Shown: positions 7,790 to 13,737 of the stretch, piece by piece
How positions within the stretch are numbered: position 1 is the stretch's first letter
How the letters are laid out: the number at the start of each line of letters is the position of its first letter
Source: Bacteroidales bacterium
GTDB taxonomy: Bacteria > Bacteroidota > Bacteroidia > Bacteroidales > WCHB1-69
DNA: 13,737 bases
Reading direction: 5' to 3'
Assembly: GCA_016290715.1 (NCBI GenBank)
Contig: JAEEUY010000024.1
Location: forward strand, 1-13,737
Translations under genes and position numbers: made by a program
The notes under the pieces: generated by a model
Seen by the model: only the letters and a program-made list of their open reading frames with translations
The model's database searches: none
What the model was told of the DNA's origin: nothing

Positions 7790-7797
7790 TATTTTTG
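7790..7797 (+). promoter_or_regulatory. Bacteroidetes-type -7 promoter element for pruA
   Basis: TATTTTTG is an exact TAnnTTTG match. Together with the next four bases it repeats the rpsU promoter core (TATTTTTGCACG in both). The -33 region is not convincing. It leaves a leader of roughly 60 nt before the pruA ATG at 7865. Confidence 0.6.
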
Positions 7798-7836
7798 CAC
7801 GTTTTTTAATAGAAGTAAAAAAAATCACATATTTAT

Positions 7837-7854
7837 TTAATAATTAATTATTAA
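7837..7854. repeat. 18-bp perfect AT palindrome in the pruA leader
   Basis: TTAATAATTAATTATTAA reads the same on both strands and ends 10 nt before the pruA start codon. It could be a regulator site in DNA or a weak leader structure. It contains only A and T, so chance in AT-rich leader DNA is also plausible. Confidence 0.45.
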
Positions 7855-7864
7855 CATTTTTATT

Positions 7865-9490
7865 ATGAATAACGCAAATTTTGAATTTAGAGAACCGAAA
7901 AATGAACCTGTTTATTCGTATGCTCCAGGTACAAAAGAGAGAGAACTTTTGCAAAAAGAGTTGGATAGACAATATAAGCAAGTGGTTGAAATTCCATTAA
8001 TTATAGGAGGAAAAGACGTTAAAACAGGGGATATGGGTACGGTGGTTATGCCGACAGAACATGGTCATGTTTTAGCCAAATATCATAAGGTGAATAAGGA
8101 ATGTGTTCAAATGGCGATTGATGCAGCGATGGCAGCGCGTGAAAAATGGGAAAGCATGCCTTGGATTCAACGTGCTTCTATTATGATGAAAGCAGCTGAA
8201 TTGCTGGCTACAAAATGGCGTTATGTACTCAATGCAGCCACCATGCTGGGACAAGGCAAAAGCCCTATGCAAGCAGAAATAGACTGTCCTTGTGAAGCTA
8301 TTGACTTCTTGCGTTTTAATACTTATTTCGCATCTAAAATTTATAGCGAACAACCTATTTCTGACCATACCATGTTGGATCGTAGCGAGTATCGTGGAAT
8401 GGAAGGTTTTGTATATGCCATCACTCCGTTCAACTTTACTTCTATTGCATTAAATTTGAATGTGGCTCCTGCTTTGATGGGGAATGTTACGATTTGGAAA
8501 CCTTCTACCACAGCCATTCTTTCCAATTATTATCTTATGCGTCTGTTGCAAGAAGCAGGTCTTCCTGATGGCGTTATCAACTTCTTGCCGGGGAGTGGTT
8601 CCGTAATTAGCGAGGTGGCTTTCAAATCTCCTTATTTGGCAGGTATTCACTTTACGGGAAGTACCTCTACTTTCAAGAGTTTCTGGAAACTTATTGGCAA
8701 TAATATTGATATTTACAGAACATATCCGAAAATTGTGGGTGAGACGGGCGGTAAGGACTTCATCTTTGCCCATAAAACGGCTCCTGCTCGTGAGTTAGCT
8801 GTTGCCATTTTACGTGGCGCTTTCGAATATCAAGGACAAAAATGTTCGGCCGCTTCTCGTGCATATGTTCCTAAATCATTGTGGCCTAAAACTTTGAAAC
8901 ATATCCAAGAAATGATGAAAACCGTGAAGATGGGCGATGGCCGTGATTTTGGCAATCTTATCAATGCAGTAATTGATGAAAAATCATTTGATAACATTGA
9001 AGGGTATATCAAACGTGCCAAAAAATCGAAAGATGCAGAAATCGTTCTCGGTGGCAAATGCGACAAGAGCGTCGGCTATTTTGTAGAACCTACAATTATT
9101 GTTGCCAATACTCCTGATTATGAATCTATTCGTGAAGAGATCTTTGGCCCTGTGATTACAGTTTATGTATATCCGGATGCACAATATGAAAAGACGCTCA
9201 AACTTTGTGATGAAACATCTCCATACGCATTAACGGGTTCTATTTTTGCTACGGATCGTTATGCCATAGAAACGGCAGAACAAATGTTGCGCCATGCTGC
9301 AGGTAATTTCTATATCAATGATAAGCCTACAGGTGCAGTAGTTGGTTGCCAACCGTTTGGTGGTGCTCGTGCTTCAGGCACAAATGATAAAGCGGGTAGT
9401 GCACTTAACCTCTATCGTTGGATTAGTGCCCGTTGTATTAAGGAGACTTTCGTTCCGGCTACCGATTATGGTTATCCTTTCTTGGGATAA
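7865..9490 (+). CDS. pruA: L-glutamate gamma-semialdehyde dehydrogenase (1-pyrroline-5-carboxylate dehydrogenase)
   Basis: A 541-residue NAD-dependent aldehyde dehydrogenase of the ALDH4 type, which oxidises glutamate semialdehyde (from proline, or from arginine through ornithine) to glutamate. The Rossmann region shows I-T-P-F-N-F-T and W-K-P-S, then F-T-G-S-T-S-T-F. The catalytic pair is E293 (G-E-T-G-G-K-D) and C327 (Y-Q-G-Q-K-C-S-A-A-S-R). Their spacing of 34 residues is that of ALDH4 enzymes, and the C-terminal P-F-G-G-A-R-A-S-G-T-N-D-K is also family-typical. Length agrees with single-function Bacteroidota PruA, not a PutA fusion. No proline dehydrogenase gene is in view. It has its own promoter element and a strong terminator, so it is probably monocistronic. 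The leader has no Shine-Dalgarno and is almost all A/T. Confidence 0.94.
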   Translation: MNNANFEFREPKNEPVYSYAPGTKERELLQKELDRQYKQVVEIPLIIGGKDVKTGDMGTVVMPTEHGHVLAKYHKVNKECVQMAIDAAMAAREKWESMPWIQRASIMMKAAELLATKWRYVLNAATMLGQGKSPMQAEIDCPCEAIDFLRFNTYFASKIYSEQPISDHTMLDRSEYRGMEGFVYAITPFNFTSIALNLNVAPALMGNVTIWKPSTTAILSNYYLMRLLQEAGLPDGVINFLPGSGSVISEVAFKSPYLAGIHFTGSTSTFKSFWKLIGNNIDIYRTYPKIVGETGGKDFIFAHKTAPARELAVAILRGAFEYQGQKCSAASRAYVPKSLWPKTLKHIQEMMKTVKMGDGRDFGNLINAVIDEKSFDNIEGYIKRAKKSKDAEIVLGGKCDKSVGYFVEPTIIVANTPDYESIREEIFGPVITVYVYPDAQYEKTLKLCDETSPYALTGSIFATDRYAIETAEQMLRHAAGNFYINDKPTGAVVGCQPFGGARASGTNDKAGSALNLYRWISARCIKETFVPATDYGYPFLG

Positions 9491-9510
9491 AGTGAATGAA
9501 TAGTTAAGCT

Positions 9511-9550
9511 AAAAAAAGCTCCGAAAGAATTTTCTTTCGGAGCTTTTTTT
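9511..9550. terminator. Bidirectional intrinsic terminator between pruA and the DUF3078 gene
   Basis: A perfect inverted repeat of 40 bp. The core arms GCTCCGAAAGA (9518-9528) and TCTTTCGGAGC (9533-9543) are flanked by seven A (9511-9517) and seven T (9544-9550), so both strands show a GC-containing stem followed by a T-run. It lies 20 nt after the pruA stop and 47 nt after the convergent minus-strand gene end. A smaller AT hairpin (ATTATCT 9564-9570 with AGATAAT 9583-9589) lies between it and the minus-strand stop. Confidence 0.93.
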
Positions 9551-9597
9551 GTAACAACAATTAATTATCTTAAATAATTGTCAGATAATAATATGTT

Positions 9598-10605
9598 TTA
9601 GAAGCTATAACCAATGCCTAAACCGATGATTTCTCTGAATTGTACACGAGGTCCATAGTGTTCTACGCCATTCTTCATATAAGCAATTTTAACAGCATCA
9701 TAGTACTTCAAGGAGGTGCTTAAAGTAACGTTAAGCACTTTGAAAAATTGATAGGAAACAGCCAAATCCCAATCAACATCAATATTGCCAAAACGTTGTA
9801 CGTAAACATCTGGATCTTTGCTTGCTCCGCGATAGGGGGTGAAGAGGGTAAGGGTAGAGATGATTTTCAAATTTTTGATTCGTGTGTAGTTGACTCCGGC
9901 TTTGAAAGTGGCACCTAATTCCGCTTTGAAAGTCTTATCCAATGGTACACCATATTTTGCTCTTAAAAGCGTGTCGGTTGCAGTAGTAATACGACCTGCG
10001 ATAGGAGAAAGGTAAACGGTAAAGATATCGTTGGGTTTCCAGTCAATACCGACGGATAAATCGCTGTAAGAAGGGGATAACCAATTGTATGCATAGAGCT
10101 CTTGTTCAACTTTTTGGTCATCCAACTTATATTCATACCCTTTGTGATAATGGGATTTGAAGCCTGCCATAACGGTAAGGTACCATGTTTTGTGGAATTC
10201 CCAACCGAATTTGGTGCTAAAAACCATTCTATCATTGGATTTTCTCCATTTGAAATTGGTGCTGGGGACCCACATCCACCCATAGTCGGAGTCGAAAGTG
10301 GTTTCCCAAGAGATATTATCTTTTTGGTAAGCCAATTTTAGGTTAACGGCTAAAACACCATTACCGTTGTTGTTACCGCCTGCCGCCCAGTTCCATTGCA
10401 TCATTTCTGCGAAATTGAGGGTGACGAAACCGGTGAATTTCCAATATTGTGGTTTTTCAACGACTGCTGTATCTTCTGCAGCGATACCTGCTTCTGCAGC
10501 GGCGACTCCAGTCTCGAGAGCCTCAGTCGCTGGAGTTTCAGTTTGTGCGATTGCCATTGGAAAAACAATGGCGAAAAGGATTAAGAAAATAAATGTTTTT
10601 TTCAT
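9598..10605 (-). CDS. DUF3078 outer-membrane beta-barrel-like protein
   Basis: A 335-residue exported protein. Residues 1-20 are a classic signal peptide (two lysines, an F/I/L core and A-I-A before Q21). An Ala/Glu-rich, low-complexity linker covers about 21-52. The DUF3078 family signature follows: N-W-A-A-G-G at 72-77, W-E-T-T-F-D-S-D-Y-G, W-R-K-S-N-D-R and strands alternating polar and aromatic residues. The chain ends in G-Y-S-F, a C-terminal phenylalanine typical of outer-membrane barrels. The family is common in Bacteroidota and its function is unknown. I chose the ATG at 10605 because it gives the signal peptide; the frame is open up to 10728 but that extension lies inside the upstream gene. 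The start is 4 nt after the stop of the arginase-like gene, so the two are probably translated from one message. Confidence 0.85.
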   Translation of the reverse strand: MKKTFIFLILFAIVFPMAIAQTETPATEALETGVAAAEAGIAAEDTAVVEKPQYWKFTGFVTLNFAEMMQWNWAAGGNNNGNGVLAVNLKLAYQKDNISWETTFDSDYGWMWVPSTNFKWRKSNDRMVFSTKFGWEFHKTWYLTVMAGFKSHYHKGYEYKLDDQKVEQELYAYNWLSPSYSDLSVGIDWKPNDIFTVYLSPIAGRITTATDTLLRAKYGVPLDKTFKAELGATFKAGVNYTRIKNLKIISTLTLFTPYRGASKDPDVYVQRFGNIDVDWDLAVSYQFFKVLNVTLSTSLKYYDAVKIAYMKNGVEHYGPRVQFREIIGLGIGYSF

Positions 10606-10609
10606 GATT

Positions 10610-11779
10610 CTATCGATTAAATTTGTTAAAAGCGCGCCACCAGCGGTCTGGAATGCGATCGGTGCACGCAGTTTTATAATCATTATATGAACAGGGCAAG
10701 TAGTATGATTGTTGTGTCTTCTTTTCAATATTGATAACAGGCACCACTACCCACCAACGTCCCGTTTTCTTGCTGCAATAAAAGATCATCTCATCTTCTA
10801 CGGTACCAGAAACGGTAACTGTATATTTGGTGTAATTACTCTTATCTTTGAAAGTCAAGTCATCTTGCCGATTTAAGAAACCTTCAATAAAATACCATAT
10901 AAAATGACCTAAAAGTTGTGCTGTCTGGCCATTATAATCCAACAGGGGGTCATATTCATAAATGCCAATACTGGAAAGCTTGTCGCTCAAGCCGGCATAC
11001 ATGGCGATCTGACAAATTTCTTCCCCATAAAATCCGTTAGCAGAGCTATTGGGATTGCCGGGAGCATCCGATTTGCGGATTGCCGAAACATCCAATGAGA
11101 GCATTTCGGCGTTGCGTACAATCGGTTCTACTTCTGTAATGTCCTGACGAATCATCCCTACACGATAAGTTTCAAAAAACAATTTGTCCATGAGGGCAAT
11201 CGTTGTCGGACTGTTCATATAGGTTTGATACCCAATGTTTGCGTAATTGAGCAGGTAGTTCGGCTGTTGAAGGATGATTTTGTTGAGGTAGGAGTTGGAT
11301 TTGAGCTCATCCTCTTCTTCTCCTAAATCAAAGCGGGCATCAATAGCAACAAAGTTCATGATATGTTGCAATTTTTCATAGGCTTTGTAATTGGCAAAAG
11401 CAAGATCGTTGCTGCCCCCTAAAATAATGGGGATAACTTTTTCATCAATCAGGCCTGCAATCAATTCTGAAAGAATCTCTGTGGTATCTTCATAAGATGC
11501 TCCGGGTATGATATTTCCGATGTCCCAAATATTAACCTCTTTATTCCAGCAATATAATTGATAGAACTGTTTGCGGATCTCGTCCGGGGCGAGGTGGGTA
11601 TTGGGATTGTTGTACGCTTTTTTAGATTCGGGCATTCCCATGATTGCAATATTCACTTTGTGCCATTCGGGTTCTGTATCAGTAAAGAAGTGAATCGTAT
11701 TGTATAATAGACTTGGATCATTAGAATGGATGTCTAATGAATCTTTATCTACAGGAGAAACATAGGAGATAATGTCCAT
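10610..11779 (-). CDS. Arginase/formimidoylglutamase-fold protein with degenerate metal site
   Basis: A 389-residue member of the ureohydrolase (arginase/agmatinase/formimidoylglutamase) family, of the type often labelled formimidoylglutamase (HutG) in Bacteroidota. The fold motifs are aligned by eye: I-I-L-G-G-S-N-D (118-125), V-A-I-D-A-R-F-D (144-151) and L-S-L-D-V-S-A-I-R (227-235). In active enzymes these read GGxH, DAHxD and DxD and carry six Mn ligands. Here N124, R149 and S232 replace two histidines and one aspartate, leaving D147, D151 and D230. The usual two-Mn chemistry is therefore doubtful. A C-terminal extension of about 80 residues (307-389) contains Y-T-V-T-V-S-G-T-V, R-W-W-V-V-V-P-V and a D-R-W-W-R-A-F end. 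Other histidine-degradation genes are absent here. The next gene starts 4 nt downstream. I see no clear -7 promoter element upstream. Confidence 0.85.
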   Translation of the reverse strand: MDIISYVSPVDKDSLDIHSNDPSLLYNTIHFFTDTEPEWHKVNIAIMGMPESKKAYNNPNTHLAPDEIRKQFYQLYCWNKEVNIWDIGNIIPGASYEDTTEILSELIAGLIDEKVIPIILGGSNDLAFANYKAYEKLQHIMNFVAIDARFDLGEEEDELKSNSYLNKIILQQPNYLLNYANIGYQTYMNSPTTIALMDKLFFETYRVGMIRQDITEVEPIVRNAEMLSLDVSAIRKSDAPGNPNSSANGFYGEEICQIAMYAGLSDKLSSIGIYEYDPLLDYNGQTAQLLGHFIWYFIEGFLNRQDDLTFKDKSNYTKYTVTVSGTVEDEMIFYCSKKTGRWWVVVPVINIEKKTQQSYYLPCSYNDYKTACTDRIPDRWWRAFNKFNR

Positions 11780-11816
11780 TTACAATTGATTTTTTTGGTA
11801 TTTTACTTGTTAAAAG

Positions 11817-11872
11817 TATGAAGTTATTACGTTATTAACAATGATTTATATTAATAACATAATAACTTCATA
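11817..11872. repeat. 56-bp AT-rich interrupted palindrome between ppdK and the arginase-like gene
   Basis: Arms 11817-11838 and 11851-11872 are 22 nt each and pair at 21 of 22 positions (single mismatch C11830/A11859), around the 12-nt loop CAATGATTTATA. Each arm holds two copies of GTTATTA in tandem. It starts 26 nt after the ppdK stop and ends 38 nt before the next start. It may be the ppdK terminator, but on the minus strand only CTTTTA follows, a poor T-run. A regulator site is the other reading. Confidence 0.75.
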
Positions 11873-11897
11873 AGATCATAATTGTGGAAAGGCGGAA

Positions 11898-13737
11898 TTA
11901 TTTATTGCATTTGCAGCAAGACTCTCTTTTGATAGCGGCTTGTGCTGCGGCAACGCGAGCAACAGGCACGCGGAATGGGGAACAGGAAACGTAGGTCATG
12001 CCTGTTTTGTAGAAGAATTCAACAGAGGCAGGATCTCCACCATGTTCACCGCAAACACCCACTTTCAGGTTCGGATTCACAAAACGACCGCGTTGTACAC
12101 CGGCTTGTACCAATTGTCCGACACCTTCTTGATCCAAGGTGTTGAATGGATCGGCAGGGATGATACCCTCTTTGGTGTAAACGCTAACGATTTTGTTCAC
12201 GTCATCGCGTGAGAAACCGAAGGTCATTTGGGTTAAGTCGTTAGTGCCGAAAGAGAAGAATTGAGCTACTTTGGCGATTTCGTCGGCTACTAAAGTGGCG
12301 CGAGGAATTTCAATCATGGTGCCATATTTATAGTCAATCTTCACACCAAATTTGGCTTCTACTTGAGCTAACACTTTGTCGGCGATTACTTTCTGGTGTT
12401 GTAATTCTTTCACATTGATGGTGAGAGGAACCATGATTTCGAGGTGTGGATCGTTGCCTTCTTTCATCAATTCAGCAGTTGCTTCAAACAAAGCGCGGAA
12501 TTGTGTTTCAGTAATTTCCGGATAAACGATACCTAAACGAACTCCACGCAAGCCCATCATTGGATTGATTTCATGAAGTGCATCGATACGAGCTTTCAAT
12601 TCCGACAAAGCCATACCGCGTTCTTGAGCCAATTCTTTTTGTTTCTCTTCTTCAGAAGGAACGAATTCGTGGAGTGGCGGGTCCATTAAACGGAAGGTCA
12701 ATGGTTTGCCGTCCATCACTTTCAATGTACCTTTGGCGGCGATATGGATAAATGGTTCCAGTTCGTTGAGCGCGGCTTTGCGTTCTTCGGTTGTATTGGC
12801 CAAGATCATATTGCGCAATTTCACCAAAGGCTCTTTGCCGTCTTCGCCATAGAACATGTGCTCGATACGGAACAAACCGATACCTTCTGCACCGAAGCGA
12901 ACTGCGTTGGCAGCATCTTTCGGGGTGTCGGCATTGGTGCGAACGCCCATTTTGCGATATTTGTCAACATATCCCATGAATTCTTGGAATAGAGGATCCT
13001 TTTCAATTTCCGGAATGATAAGCGGCATTTCAACGGCATATACGGCGCCGAGGGTTCCATTCAAGGAGATGGTGTCGCCTTCTTTGAATTTGTGTCCGCC
13101 GATTTCAACTTCTCCCTTTTCAAAGTCAATGTGAACAGCAGAACACCCCACGATGCAAGATTTTCCCCAGCCACGGGCTACCAATGCAGCGTGAGAGGTC
13201 ATTCCTCCGCGGGCGGTCAGAATACCGTTTGCAGCACGCATGCCTTCCACATCTTCAGGGTTGGTTTCTTCGCGAACAAGAATGTTGGCAATTTTTTTCG
13301 CTTTATATTCCATCGCTTTTTCGCTGGAAAGAGCAATCTTACCAACTGATCCGCCAGGACCTGCCGGCAAACCTTTGGCAATAGCCTTGTGTTGTTTCTC
13401 AATAGCAGGATCCAAAATAGGGAGGATTAGTTCTATAATCTTGTCAGCGGGAACACGCAAAACAACTTCTTTCTCATCAATCCAATTGTCGTGGTGCATG
13501 TCAAGAGCCATTTTAACGGCTGCACGACCAGTACGTTTACCTACACGACATTGAAGCATATACAGCTTGCCTTCTTGGATGGTAAACTCTACGTCCAACA
13601 TGTCTTTGTAGTGATTTTCAAGGATATTGCGGATGTCGAACAATTCTTTGTATGTTTCAGGCATCGTTTCTTCCATAGAGTGGAGATGCTTGTTTTGTTC
13701 GTTCTTCGTGTCATCATTTAATGGATTGGGCGTACGA
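11898..13737 (-). CDS. ppdK: Pyruvate, phosphate dikinase (5' end outside the window)
   Basis: The C-terminal 612 or so residues of PPDK, which interconverts pyruvate + ATP + Pi and PEP + AMP + PPi. The frame stays open to the window edge past the Met at 13676, and those extra residues (R-T-P-N-P-L-N-D-D) are typical PPDK sequence, so the N-terminal nucleotide-binding part of about 290 residues lies outside. The central domain has the phosphorylated histidine in G-G-M-T-S-H-A-A (codon 13191-13193). The PEP/pyruvate barrel has G-L-F-R-I-E-H-M-F, F-R-L-M-D-P-P-L-H-E-F, S-F-G-T-N-D-L-T-Q-M-T and the catalytic cysteine in V-C-G-E-H-G-G-D-P (codon 12051-12053). In R-x-E-H-M the x is Ile where I expect Thr. 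The chain ends in an unusual C-C-x-C tail. The product is probably cytoplasmic and used in PEP/pyruvate balance. Confidence 0.96.
   Translation of the reverse strand, partial: RTPNPLNDDTKNEQNKHLHSMEETMPETYKELFDIRNILENHYKDMLDVEFTIQEGKLYMLQCRVGKRTGRAAVKMALDMHHDNWIDEKEVVLRVPADKIIELILPILDPAIEKQHKAIAKGLPAGPGGSVGKIALSSEKAMEYKAKKIANILVREETNPEDVEGMRAANGILTARGGMTSHAALVARGWGKSCIVGCSAVHIDFEKGEVEIGGHKFKEGDTISLNGTLGAVYAVEMPLIIPEIEKDPLFQEFMGYVDKYRKMGVRTNADTPKDAANAVRFGAEGIGLFRIEHMFYGEDGKEPLVKLRNMILANTTEERKAALNELEPFIHIAAKGTLKVMDGKPLTFRLMDPPLHEFVPSEEEKQKELAQERGMALSELKARIDALHEINPMMGLRGVRLGIVYPEITETQFRALFEATAELMKEGNDPHLEIMVPLTINVKELQHQKVIADKVLAQVEAKFGVKIDYKYGTMIEIPRATLVADEIAKVAQFFSFGTNDLTQMTFGFSRDDVNKIVSVYTKEGIIPADPFNTLDQEGVGQLVQAGVQRGRFVNPNLKVGVCGEHGGDPASVEFFYKTGMTYVSCSPFRVPVARVAAAQAAIKRESCCKCNK

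Noticed and set aside
10606..10728. 41-residue N-terminal extension of the DUF3078 protein
   Set aside because: It lies inside the 3' end of the arginase-like gene and would bury an obvious signal peptide beginning at 10605.
12856..13554. Plus-strand open frames opposite ppdK
   Set aside because: They lie antisense to conserved PPDK motifs and show no family-like pattern.
1..13737. CRISPR array, tRNA or rRNA genes, insertion sequences, toxin-antitoxin or other defence cassette
   Set aside because: Reading the intergenic gaps showed no regularly spaced repeats, cloverleaf-like runs, transposase motifs or small paired genes of that kind. Nothing supports a new multi-gene system here.

Overview
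The window looks like chromosomal DNA from a member of the Bacteroidota, most likely Bacteroidales. The evidence is a T9SS type B (gliding-motility/CHU_C) sorting domain, the rpsU-xerC-hpf gene run typical of the phylum, a DUF3078 outer-membrane barrel protein, a Bacteroidetes-style ALDH4-type PruA and pyruvate phosphate dikinase. Three intergenic matches to the Bacteroidetes -7 promoter element (TAnnTTTG) agree with this. The DNA is moderately AT-rich, and several genes have no clear Shine-Dalgarno sequence, also usual for the group. I cannot name a genus.

Layout, left to right. Positions 1-1125 hold the 3' end of a large secreted T9SS cargo protein with fibronectin-III-like units. A promoter then drives rpsU, which is followed by a clean intrinsic terminator. 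A tightly packed same-strand run follows: xerC, hpf, a 4'-phosphopantetheinyl transferase and a 1069-aa AddA-like helicase-nuclease. Gaps after xerC are 1-18 nt, and I see no separate promoter in front of xerC, so read-through past the rpsU terminator may set expression. Next come two genes with their own -7 elements: ddl (D-Ala-D-Ala ligase) and pruA (glutamate semialdehyde dehydrogenase). A 40-bp perfect inverted repeat at 9511-9550 acts as a two-way terminator where the plus-strand block meets the minus-strand block.

The minus-strand block, in transcription order, is ppdK (cut by the window's right edge), an AT-rich 56-bp hairpin, an arginase-fold protein of the formimidoylglutamase type, and a DUF3078 outer-membrane protein whose start lies 4 nt after the stop of the arginase-like gene.

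Most of the window is housekeeping: translation and ribosome hibernation, chromosome dimer resolution, recombination repair, carrier-protein activation, cell wall and central carbon/amino-acid metabolism. I found no CRISPR array, insertion sequence, phage, toxin-antitoxin or other defence-like cassette, and no evidence of a new multi-gene system. The points most worth a second look are the arginase-fold protein that has lost half of the canonical Mn ligands and is coupled to a DUF3078 protein, the large AT-rich hairpin upstream of it, the long-looped inverted repeat behind ddl, and the AddA-like protein with no AddB-like neighbour. No stretch of more than 300 bases lacks a gene; the longest gap is 187 nt (7678-7864).
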